Positions 16,720 through 24,311 of a DNA stretch of 64,000 nucleotides are shown here, one piece after another. Position 1 is the stretch's first letter, and each line of letters begins with the position of its first letter. The position numbers were made by a program, and so were the translations under genes. Location: positions 310,001-374,000 of the forward strand of contig NZ_AUDQ01000001.1 of NCBI RefSeq assembly GCF_000425545.1, written 5' to 3'. The notes under the pieces are model-generated. The model made no database searches. It saw only the letters and a program-made list of their open reading frames with translations, and was not told the DNA's origin. The DNA comes from Sporosarcina ureae DSM 2281. Its GTDB lineage: Bacteria > Bacillota > Bacilli > Bacillales_A > Planococcaceae.

Positions 16720-18381
16720 ATGAAACAATTTAAATGGGCAACAGTCGGACTGTTGCTGCTAACCATCTTAGCTCTCGCACCTCTCCAGTCATTTGCAAGC
16801 TTCAAGTTTTCCGACGTCCCCGCCAAAAGTGAATATTTTAAAGAAGTTCATTACATAGCTGAAAAAGGAATTATCAATCAAACTCCTAAATTCAACCCTC
16901 AAGATAACTTACGACGTTCACATGTTGCCAAGATGCTCGTTATTGCAACTGGCACTCAAAACACACAGTTAAAAAACATGGAGATTAATGGTTTGAAGCC
17001 AACTAGCGAACAATACAAGTTTGCTAACATCGCACTTCAAAAAGGATACTTCCCTAACACTGACGCGAATAACTTCAAACCGAACGAAGAAATTAAACGG
17101 GATGAAATGGCTTATGCGATGTCAGTAGCGTTTAACTTATCCGAAAAAGTAACGAGCCAAAAACCTTTAGGTATGGATGATGTGAAAAACCATAAATACG
17201 CTGACCGGATCAATGGCTTGTATTATGCAGGTATTACACAAGGTGACAACAAGAAATTCTTACCGAATAATTTGTTAACACGTAAACAATTTGCCTTATT
17301 CGTTGCACGTGCGATGGACAAGCAGTTTGCATTAACTGTTAAAACACCAGACCAGCAATCCAGTGTAAAGTATGTACGCGTTGCAACGGGTGATGATACA
17401 GATCCATTGAACGTACGTAGCGCACCTTCCGAGTCCTCTGCTATTATCCATGTGTTGCCTAACGGTACAGTGGTAGAAGTAATAGGAAATCAAGGCATTT
17501 GGTTGAAAGTAAATATTAATGGTGTAGAAGGATATATTCATGAATATTTCACGACACCTAATTTAAATGACGTTAAACCGACGCCAAAACCACCTGTCAC
17601 TACACCAAAACCAACGCCTGTTGCGAAAACAATGGGTAAAGTTACTGTAAATAATTTAAATGTACGTTCAGCAGGTAATTCCAGTGCCTCTACTGTGGGT
17701 AAGCTTCAATCAGGTCAGAAAGTAGAAGTCCTCTCCATCTCTGGATACTGGGCTAAGATCCGCACGGGCAGCACGACAGGTTATGTGCACAAGACGTATT
17801 TGAAATTCTTGAATCAAACAGGTAATCCATTAAAAGATCGTATCATCGTGGTCGATGCTGGACACGGTGGACATGACCCAGGTGCAGGTAAGAATGGTAA
17901 ATCTGAAAAAAACATCACATTGAACGTTTCAAAGAAAGTGGAAGCGAAACTAAAGAATGCTGGCGCTAAAGTTCTCATGACACGTTCCAACGATACGTAT
18001 TATACACTTCAAGCACGTACAGATTTCGCTAAGAAGAATTTTGCTGAGGCATTCGTATCGATTCACGTAAACGCAGCAGGTTTTGCTGCAAAAGGAACGG
18101 AAGTTTTCTATGATTCTTCTTCTAACGTAAACGCAACAGAAAGCCGCGATTTAGCTTCATTCATTCAGCGTAACATTGTTCAAAAAGCGAACATGTCTGA
18201 TCGTGGCGTGAAGAATAAGGGCTTCTATGTAATTAAGAATAATAACGTGGCTGCTGTTCTTGTGGAGTTAGGCTTCATTACTAATTCACAAGATTATGCA
18301 AAGTTGACAAGCGAGAAGTATTTGAATATTTATGCTGATGCGATCTATACAGGTCTGTATCAGTATTACAGCAAGCAATAA
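16720..18381 (+). CDS. SLH-anchored N-acetylmuramoyl-L-alanine amidase
   Basis: 553 residues. Signal peptide 1-27, three SLH repeats at about 28-205 (RRSHVAKML, KRDEMAYAM, TRKQFALFV), two bacterial SH3 domains (about 215-283 and 303-365, each with LNVRS), then an Amidase_3 catalytic domain from about 376. Zinc and catalytic residues are visible: His in VDAGHGGHDPGA, Glu in KSEKNITLN, His in SIHVNAA and Glu in LVELGFITN. It cleaves the glycan-to-peptide bond in peptidoglycan. AAGGAGG precedes the ATG. It follows another SLH hydrolase in the same direction, but a terminator separates them. Confidence 0.95.
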   Translation: MKQFKWATVGLLLLTILALAPLQSFASFKFSDVPAKSEYFKEVHYIAEKGIINQTPKFNPQDNLRRSHVAKMLVIATGTQNTQLKNMEINGLKPTSEQYKFANIALQKGYFPNTDANNFKPNEEIKRDEMAYAMSVAFNLSEKVTSQKPLGMDDVKNHKYADRINGLYYAGITQGDNKKFLPNNLLTRKQFALFVARAMDKQFALTVKTPDQQSSVKYVRVATGDDTDPLNVRSAPSESSAIIHVLPNGTVVEVIGNQGIWLKVNINGVEGYIHEYFTTPNLNDVKPTPKPPVTTPKPTPVAKTMGKVTVNNLNVRSAGNSSASTVGKLQSGQKVEVLSISGYWAKIRTGSTTGYVHKTYLKFLNQTGNPLKDRIIVVDAGHGGHDPGAGKNGKSEKNITLNVSKKVEAKLKNAGAKVLMTRSNDTYYTLQARTDFAKKNFAEAFVSIHVNAAGFAAKGTEVFYDSSSNVNATESRDLASFIQRNIVQKANMSDRGVKNKGFYVIKNNNVAAVLVELGFITNSQDYAKLTSEKYLNIYADAIYTGLYQYYSKQ

Positions 18382-18391
18382 TGTCTTCTCC

Positions 18392-18421
18392 CCTCCTAGA
18401 TATGTTCTAGGAGGTTTTTTT
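18392..18421 (+). terminator. Terminator of the SLH-amidase gene
   Basis: Perfect stem CCTCCTA/TAGGAGG followed by seven T. Confidence 0.85.
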
Positions 18422-18429
18422 ATGGAATG

Positions 18430-18497
18430 AATGCGGTTGAGTGGTCATTCTTTAGGTTGTGATTATAAGTAGGATGGTGAAATGATGAATTGCGTCT
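18430..18497 (+). repeat. 3' tail remnant of a type-A repeat
   Basis: GGTTGTGATTATAAGTAGGATGG and the following bases match the last 50 bases of copy A1 (4206-4248) directly before copy A5. An earlier tandem neighbour therefore once existed here. Confidence 0.6.
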
Positions 18498-18790
18498 AGT
18501 ACCCTACCTATAAACGCGGTGGGCGAAAAGACTATGCGGCTGCGGGTCTTTGTCACTTTTTTGTTGGGGCGTTGCTCGACTAGTTGTTGGGGACTGAAAT
18601 TTCCGAGTGTTCGTTTTTCTAGACCCGCACAGGCACGTGGGGGATTGCCTCCAGCCAGGAGCCAGCTGGCGAAAGTTCGCTCCAGTTGGCTCCTGGCCAC
18701 GGCCTACCCCGCAGTTGTGCCTGTGCTACTGAGGGGTAGTTATTTTCGTTGTGGTTCCAATAGTAAAAAATATCAGCTACATCATGATAT
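18498..18790 (+). repeat. Type-A structured repeat, copy A5
   Basis: Complete unit. Outer pairing GCGGGTCT/AGACCCGC (8 bp). The main stem here reads GCACAGGCAC/GTGCCTGTGC, so relative to A1 and A2 (GCGCAGGCAC/GTGCCTGCGC) both sides of one base pair have changed together (G-C to A-T). This compensatory change supports selection on the hairpin. Confidence 0.85.
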
Positions 18791-18821
18791 CTAGTATGTA
18801 TTGCTTGCGAAAGAAGTCTAC

Positions 18822-19104
18822 GAACTGCCCTACACTCGACGCAACGAAGGCGCCTGCTGTGGTAGGCGTAGCGAGGAGACAGAGACAGGCGCACTTTCCT
18901 GTCTGTGGCTCATCGCGAGAGCCATCCACCAGCGCCGAAGTGGGTACAATGAATTTGCCACTTAGATCGCTAGCTAAACCACAACCTTCTAATTGAACAG
19001 GAAAAAGAAAAGCACGTGCAAGAACCGCAAGCCAACTACGATTATTAGGCATGCTAAATAGAAACGTAATCCGACAGCACTTCGACGATTAAAAACAACT
19101 ATAT
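18822..19104 (+). repeat. Type-B structured repeat, copy B3
   Basis: Full B unit after A5, with the 18845-18935 hairpin (GGCGC/GCGCC, ACAG-GACAGG/CCTGTCTGT), CCACAACC and a CCGCAAGCC variant. It is 283 bases from the next copy. Confidence 0.8.
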
Positions 19105-19300
19105 GAACTGCCATCCACCAGCGCCGTAGTGGGGACAACGAACTCACCACTTACATTGCCAGCTAAACAACAACCTCCTGATCAAACACGAAACAGAAAA
19201 AGCACGTGCTAGAACCACAACCCATTGCCGATTCTTACGCACGCTTAACAAAACGTAATCCGAATAGAACTTAATTACTAAATCTAGTAATAACAACTAC
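19105..19300 (+). repeat. Type-B repeat, copy B4, hairpin deleted, plus relic
   Basis: The GAACTGCC start is fused directly to CCATCCACCAGCGCCG, removing the 5' two thirds of the hairpin; the rest continues to about 19275. At 19298-19317 ACTACCCGAACCGCCCTACA repeats the unit start once more, a relic of a further copy. Confidence 0.7.
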
Positions 19301-19363
19301 CCGAACCGCCCTACACACTTCCTCGCTTCCCCGCTTATTTACTAAGACAAAATAAAAAGCAAA

Positions 19364-19409
19364 CAAAAAAGACCGTTATAAGGAGCAAGCTCCTCATAAC
19401 GGATCTTTA
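19364..19409 (-). terminator. Terminator of the class-V aminotransferase gene
   Basis: Long stem AAAGA-CCGTTAT-AGGAGC/GCTCCT-ATAACGG-TCTTT, ending TTTTTTG on the minus strand, three bases after the stop. Confidence 0.85.
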
Positions 19410-19411
19410 TT

Positions 19412-20584
19412 TTATACAGTCAGTTGATTAACTTCTTTCGCAAAAACATTTTGCGCTTTAGAAATATCTACTTGATGACCCATCTCATTCAACGTTTCAC
19501 CAATTTGCATAACGGCCTTTTCCAACATATCCGCTGTAGTATTCCCCATATGTCCGATACGGAACGCCTTTCCTGCTAAATGAGCGAGCGAGCCCGATAG
19601 AACCGTCCCCTTCTCTGCCATCGCCGCACGGAACTTTCCATCGTCAACACCTTCAGGATACAAAATACAGCTCAGCGTCGGTGCCGCCACTTCTTCTGAA
19701 GCGATTGCCTTCATTCCATAGACTGCTAGACTCTGTCTGACAGCACGACCAAATGCTTTATGGCGTCGAATACGAGTGTCTAGTCCCTCTTCCATTACGA
19801 TACGTAGTCCTTCTTCTAGCGCATACACTAAGTTTACTGCAGGCGTTGCGAAGTATTTTGAAGGATCATGCATGACCGGAATCCAATTATAAATATCACA
19901 ATAGTAAGCTTGCACACGTTCCATAGCGGCACGTGCATCCAAAGCTTTCTGATTGAACGCTACGAGCGCAATGCCTGGTGGAACACCAATGGCTTTCTGT
20001 GATCCGGTCAAGACGATATCGACTGTATTGCCTGCTCCACCATATTCTTTACTCATGTCCTCGTCCATCGCAGTAGTTGCACATACGCCGTCCACGATGA
20101 CAAGAGCACCGTGCTTCTTAATTACAGGCACAACGGCTTCCAAATCAATTCTTACGCCCGTTGAAGTATCTGCGTGTGTCACAGTAACTGCTTTATAATG
20201 ACCTTCAGACAATTTCTTGTCAATTTCTTCAGGTGATACTTGCTGCCCCCATTCGGATTGCAATACATCTACTTGAATACCAAATGCTTGTCCCAATTTG
20301 ATGAAGCGATCTCCGAAGTATCCTTGGCTGACAACGAGAAGTTTTTCGCCTTCTGCAATCGTATTAACAATCGCCATTTCCATTCCAATCGTTCCTGAAC
20401 CAGCTACTACAAATACTTCACCGTCTGTATTAAAGATTTCCCTCGTCTGATCGATAGTATGTTTATAGATTTTGACAAAACGTGGATCCGTATGTGACCA
20501 TGTCTCACTCGCCATTGCATCATAGATTGAATCCACAACTGGTGTGGGTCCAGGGATTAACAACATTTCTTTATTTCTCATCAT
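19412..20584 (-). CDS. Class-V aminotransferase, alanine/serine-glyoxylate type
   Basis: 390 residues from MMRNKEMLLIPGPTPVV; GAGGAGG lies six bases before this ATG, whereas the 38-codon upstream extension has no ribosome site. PLP enzyme of the alanine-glyoxylate/serine-pyruvate family. Seen: GSGTIGMEMAI near 65, THADTSTG near 145, VDGVCATTAMD near 170 and the PLP lysine in VLTGSQKAIGVPPG near 195. It sits directly downstream of isocitrate lyase, which makes glyoxylate, so converting glyoxylate to glycine is a reasonable role. PucG-like ureidoglycine or phosphoserine aminotransferase relatives are alternatives. A terminator separates it from aceA. Confidence 0.83.
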   Translation of the reverse strand: MMRNKEMLLIPGPTPVVDSIYDAMASETWSHTDPRFVKIYKHTIDQTREIFNTDGEVFVVAGSGTIGMEMAIVNTIAEGEKLLVVSQGYFGDRFIKLGQAFGIQVDVLQSEWGQQVSPEEIDKKLSEGHYKAVTVTHADTSTGVRIDLEAVVPVIKKHGALVIVDGVCATTAMDEDMSKEYGGAGNTVDIVLTGSQKAIGVPPGIALVAFNQKALDARAAMERVQAYYCDIYNWIPVMHDPSKYFATPAVNLVYALEEGLRIVMEEGLDTRIRRHKAFGRAVRQSLAVYGMKAIASEEVAAPTLSCILYPEGVDDGKFRAAMAEKGTVLSGSLAHLAGKAFRIGHMGNTTADMLEKAVMQIGETLNEMGHQVDISKAQNVFAKEVNQLTV

Positions 20585-20649
20585 TGAATTCCTCCTCTTA
20601 ATGAAGTACATGTCTCTTATACTATATAAACTATCTAAATTTTTCAAAT

Positions 20650-20696
20650 AAAATAAAAAGCAGGAAATTGGATATTTTTTATCCAATTCCCTGCAC
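20650..20696 (-). terminator. Terminator of aceA
   Basis: Stem GCAGG-AATTGGATA/TATCCAATT-CCTGC with one mismatch; the minus strand continues TTTTTATTTTATTTG. It separates aceA from the aminotransferase. Confidence 0.8.
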
Positions 20697-20808
20697 ACTA
20701 CATTTCATCTATTAAAAGATGTTGCGATCCGTTATCATATGAATACCCCTTTGTTGAAGCGAACGAAACTTTCTCCCAAAAGTGACATTCGGTAAAGCAG
20801 TTATACTA

Positions 20809-22089
20809 TTAGAACTGTGCTGTTTCAGTTGAACCAGACATAGCAGTTGTTGAAGATTGACCTTCAGAGATTACCTGTGTCACTTCGTCAAAGTAACCTG
20901 TTCCAACTTCACGTTGGTGACGAGTAGCAGTGTATCCTTTTGCCTCATTTTCAAACTCAGCTTGTTGAAGCTCTGAGTAAGCAGCCATTCCACGAGTTTT
21001 GTAACCGTGTGCCAATTCGAACATGCTGTGGTTTAATGAGTGGAAACCAGCAAGTGTTACGAACTGGAACTTGTAGCCCATCTTACCAAGTTCAACCTGG
21101 TACTTCGCGATTGTTTCTTGATCAAGATTCGCTTTCCAGTTGAATGATGGTGAACAGTTATAAGCAAGCATTTTTTCAGGGAATTTCGCGTGAATTGCGT
21201 CAGCAAATTCTTGAGCTTCTTCAAGTGATGGATGAGAAGTTTCACACCATACTAGGTCAGCGTATTCAGCATAAGCAAGTCCACGTGCGATTGCTTGTTT
21301 GATACCTGGTGTAGTTTTGAAGAACCCTTCGTTCGTGCGCTCTCCTGTGATGAATGGAGCATCGATTGGATCGATGTCGCTAGTTACCATATCAGCAGCG
21401 TCAGCGTCAGTACGAGCGATGATTACAGTATCAACGCCTAGTACGTCAGCAGCTAGACGTGCAGCTGTAAGGTTACGAACTGCGTTTTGAGTTGGAAGAA
21501 GTACTTTACCACCCAAGTGTCCACATTTCTTTTCAGATGCTAATTGGTCTTCCAAGTGAACACCAGCAGCTCCAGCTTCAATCATGCCTTTCATTAACTC
21601 AAATACGTTCAATGGACCACCGAAACCAGCTTCCATGTCAGCTACGATTGGAGCGAACCAATTAAATCCGTCTTCACGGCCTTCTGCATGGTCGATCTGG
21701 TCAGCACGTTGAAGTGCTTGGTTGATGCGCTTAACAACTGCAGGTACAGAGTTTGCCGGATATAAACTTTGGTCAGGATACATTTGTCCTGCAAGGTTTG
21801 CATCAGCAGCAACTTGCCATCCGCTTAGATAAATAGCTTGTAGACCAGCTTTAACTTGCTGTACTGCTTGGTTACCCGTTAGTGCACCTAGTGCATTAAT
21901 GAAATCTTCTTCATGAAGAGATTCCCAAAGGCGAGCAGCACCCTTTTCAGCTAGTGTATTTTGAATTAGAAGTGAACCTCTAAGTTTAACTACGTCCTCA
22001 GCAGTGTAGTTACGTTTGATTCCTTTCCAACGACTATCCTCAGCCCAGCTTTTCTCCAATTGTGCAATTTGTTCTTGTCTTGTTGACAT
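20809..22089 (-). CDS. aceA: Isocitrate lyase
   Basis: Glyoxylate-shunt enzyme splitting isocitrate to glyoxylate and succinate. 426 residues from [21 protein letters not shown] lies eight bases upstream of this ATG, so the nine-codon upstream extension is not used. The catalytic signature KKCGHLGGK and the Mg-binding region [10 protein letters not shown] are present, as is NCSPSFNW. Length matches bacterial AceA. Malate synthase is not in the window. A LytTR-type regulator is transcribed divergently 201 bases away and is the obvious candidate regulator. Confidence 0.96.
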   Translation of the reverse strand: MSTRQEQIAQLEKSWAEDSRWKGIKRNYTAEDVVKLRGSLLIQNTLAEKGAARLWESLHEEDFINALGALTGNQAVQQVKAGLQAIYLSGWQVAADANLAGQMYPDQSLYPANSVPAVVKRINQALQRADQIDHAEGREDGFNWFAPIVADMEAGFGGPLNVFELMKGMIEAGAAGVHLEDQLASEKKCGHLGGKVLLPTQNAVRNLTAARLAADVLGVDTVIIARTDADAADMVTSDIDPIDAPFITGERTNEGFFKTTPGIKQAIARGLAYAEYADLVWCETSHPSLEEAQEFADAIHAKFPEKMLAYNCSPSFNWKANLDQETIAKYQVELGKMGYKFQFVTLAGFHSLNHSMFELAHGYKTRGMAAYSELQQAEFENEAKGYTATRHQREVGTGYFDEVTQVISEGQSSTTAMSGSTETAQF

Positions 22090-22120
22090 TATCTTCACAC
22101 CTTCCCAATTTTTCAACGGC

Positions 22121-22180
22121 TAACTGTTACAACCTGTTTCATAACAGCTATCTTCGTTATGTATTACTATATAACAGCAC
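22121..22180. promoter_or_regulatory. Candidate LytTR operator between aceA and its divergent regulator
   Basis: CTGTT-type motifs recur at helical spacing. On the plus strand GTT cores lie at 22126, 22136 and 22156 (10, 20 and 30 bases apart). On the minus strand AACAG complements lie at 22143 and 22173 (30 apart). LytTR domains bind paired, roughly 9-bp direct repeats about two helical turns apart, which fits loosely. Confidence 0.35.
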
Positions 22181-22290
22181 TTCAGAATTGTCAGTCCATT
22201 TCGACAAAAAGGCTTTTTTAGAGGATGAAAGAATGATAGAATGGATGAAAGGGCATACATTGGAATATAACTATATAAAAAGGGGATTTT

Positions 22291-22965
22291 ATGAAGATTA
22301 TGGAAAATATCGATATCCCAAAGAAAATTCTGAATCAATACGCTTCTGTATTAGAAGACTGGGTTCCAAAAGACGCTTCTATAGCTATTGCAGTTTCCGA
22401 TCACTATATCTATTACGTTCCGGGTATGCATGATATTCATTTGCGGGAAGGCCAACATATCCAGACCGGCAGTATCGCTGAAGTTACGATTAAAGACCAG
22501 CGCAAAGTAGAAGTCGTTATGGACAACTCTCTTTATGGTACATCCTACTTCGGTATCGGCTATCCTATTAACGTACAAGGCGAAAACGGCGCGTTAATCA
22601 TTATCCTCCCCCCTAACTTCCACGTACTCAAGAAAGATCAGTTACAGTTCCTAACAGGGAAGAAAGATGATGAATGGTTTCCTATTCCATTAGATCAAGT
22701 CAGTTATGTAGAAAGTTTACATAAGAAAACGTGGTTTTACACAGCGGGCGATAATTACAATATTAGTTTCACACTGAAAGATTTACACCTTCGTTTACCG
22801 AGGTCTTTCTTACGAATTCATCGTTCGTACATCATTAATATGAATTGTATTGAAAAAATTTCACGTGACTTCTCTTCAAATCTTGTGATTAAGCTAATAG
22901 ACGGTACGGAGTTACCAGTTAGTCAGACGTATTTGAATGAAGTGCGAGCACTTTTAGGATTTTGA
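22291..22965 (+). CDS. LytTR-domain transcriptional regulator
   Basis: 224 residues. The C-terminal 100 residues form a LytTR DNA-binding domain (WFPIPLDQVSYVESLHKKT ... LPRSFLRIHRSYIINM ... VSQTYLNEVRALLGF). The N-terminal 120 residues hold a mixed alpha/beta region (ASIAIAVSDHYIYYVPG ... YGTSYFGIGYPI) that looks like a ligand-sensing domain rather than a response-regulator receiver; no phospho-acceptor Asp pattern is seen. It is divergent from aceA, so a role as a metabolite-responsive regulator of the glyoxylate shunt is suggested by position only. Confidence 0.82.
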   Translation: MKIMENIDIPKKILNQYASVLEDWVPKDASIAIAVSDHYIYYVPGMHDIHLREGQHIQTGSIAEVTIKDQRKVEVVMDNSLYGTSYFGIGYPINVQGENGALIIILPPNFHVLKKDQLQFLTGKKDDEWFPIPLDQVSYVESLHKKTWFYTAGDNYNISFTLKDLHLRLPRSFLRIHRSYIINMNCIEKISRDFSSNLVIKLIDGTELPVSQTYLNEVRALLGF

Positions 22966-22967
22966 TA

Positions 22968-23009
22968 TAAAAAACTGAAGACCGTTCCTAATTCAGGATC
23001 GGTCTTCAG
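22968..23009 (-). terminator. Terminator of csaB
   Basis: Stem CTGAAGACCG-TCCT/AGGA-CGGTCTTCAG; on the minus strand it is followed by TTTTTTA. Confidence 0.8.
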
Positions 23010-23013
23010 CCGG

Positions 23014-23042
23014 AGCGTATGATTTATTTCATATGCTTTTTT
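23014..23042 (+). terminator. Terminator of the LytTR regulator gene
   Basis: Stem AGC-TATGA/TCATA-GCT followed by TTTTTTA on the plus strand, lying beside the csaB terminator and just past the csaB stop. Confidence 0.65.
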
Positions 23043-24189
23043 ATTTGTTCTTTTTAATGGCGTTGGTGAATTGTTTGGTCCCTTTCATTGCTTCTTCATA
23101 TAATAAAGTGGAAAGGTTTTCAGTTTTTTTACACGTCTCTTTCCAGTCTGCCGCCAGTGAGTGGAAAGCTTTGGAGAAGTGGTCGTCCGCTTTATGCATT
23201 TCACCAATTGGAATAGCTACTTCCGATAGGTCTGCTAGCTTCATGAAGTCCGTCACTTTGTGGTGATAGCAGACGGCAATGACAGGTGTTGCAGTACATG
23301 TCGCTAGGATCAGCGAGTGTAGTCTTGTGCCAATTACAATATCTTGTTCAGCAGAAATTTGTAGTAAGTCTACCGGTAACAGATTACGATCGATCACTGT
23401 AGTTTTTTTGGCTTCCTTCATTAAGGATTGAATATCTTTCGTAACATCTGCGTCTTGAGGGAACTTGGTAGCGAAGAATGTGATTTCGACAGGATGCTTA
23501 GCCGCTAGTTCATCTAAATTTCTCGCCATTCCTTCTATATACTGTTGATAGATATCTTCCTTACTCTCCGGCCAATACCCCGCATGATAATAAGGTACAG
23601 CTGTAATACCGATTTTTAACGGACGATCAGCTGTTGCTTTGCGCTCACGTTTTAATGAAAAGGCTGGATCCCCTATCACTTCTACAGGTTTTTGTACGCC
23701 TACTGACTTCAATAAATCAGCCGATTCAGGATCTCTCACTGAAATACTTTCAGCATGTTTACCCATGTACCGGATAAACCATTTGCCTAACTCACTACTG
23801 AGGGGGCCTGCTCCACAGCCGTAAATCACATACGGAACGCCAGAATTCTTAGCCATCATAGCGTACGATCCGTATAAGGGTGCTTCGCGTTTATAAAGAT
23901 CCATTAAAATTCCGCCACCGCCTATAATGAGCAAGTCAAATGTTTTCACGATCTTTTTGTTTTGAAGATAGGTGGCACCGAACGTTTTCACCGCGTTTCC
24001 CTTTTTATAATACAAAGGTGCACTCTTTACTTGATAGCGTTTCGCAGTTTGCTTCGGGTTATTGCTGAATACCGTAATGACGTCACTTGGGACATTGAAG
24101 GTCGACGTAACTTGTGAAATAAGACTCAATAAAATGGCTTCATCGCCGTTATTGTCATTTCCATAGTTCCCTACTATTCCTATTTTCAA
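23041..24189 (-). CDS. csaB: Polysaccharide pyruvyl transferase CsaB
   Basis: 382 residues starting at TTG with GAGGA nine bases upstream. CsaB adds a pyruvate ketal to the secondary wall polymer so that SLH domains can bind. Family marks: N-terminal IGIVGNYGNDNNGDEAIL, LLIIGGGGILMD near residue 88, YGCGAGPLSSELG near 123, and GTRLHSLILATC near 292. Its presence beside five SLH-protein genes gives strong contextual support. Monocistronic, between the LytTR regulator (convergent) and an SLH glycosidase. Confidence 0.92.
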   Translation of the reverse strand: MKIGIVGNYGNDNNGDEAILLSLISQVTSTFNVPSDVITVFSNNPKQTAKRYQVKSAPLYYKKGNAVKTFGATYLQNKKIVKTFDLLIIGGGGILMDLYKREAPLYGSYAMMAKNSGVPYVIYGCGAGPLSSELGKWFIRYMGKHAESISVRDPESADLLKSVGVQKPVEVIGDPAFSLKRERKATADRPLKIGITAVPYYHAGYWPESKEDIYQQYIEGMARNLDELAAKHPVEITFFATKFPQDADVTKDIQSLMKEAKKTTVIDRNLLPVDLLQISAEQDIVIGTRLHSLILATCTATPVIAVCYHHKVTDFMKLADLSEVAIPIGEMHKADDHFSKAFHSLAADWKETCKKTENLSTLLYEEAMKGTKQFTNAIKKNK

Positions 24190-24265
24190 TTTTTACCATC
24201 CTCTACAGTTCATTTGCTATAAGTATAGCAGAGTGACCTTTTATAGTGTATTCAAAAGACAGGAA

Positions 24266-24304
24266 AGCCTTCCAATCCAAGGGCATGCCAGGGATTGGAA
24301 GGCT
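24266..24304 (-). terminator. Probable terminator of the SLH phosphodiester glycosidase gene
   Basis: Perfect 13-bp stem AGCCTTCCAATCC/GGATTGGAAGGCT; the T-rich tail on the minus strand is short (TTCCTGTCTTTTG). Confidence 0.65.
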
Positions 24305-24311
24305 TCTCTAA

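Noticed and set aside
3959-19300. Insertion sequences or transposons at the A/B loci
   Set aside because: No transposase, no terminal inverted repeats and no target-site duplications could be seen.
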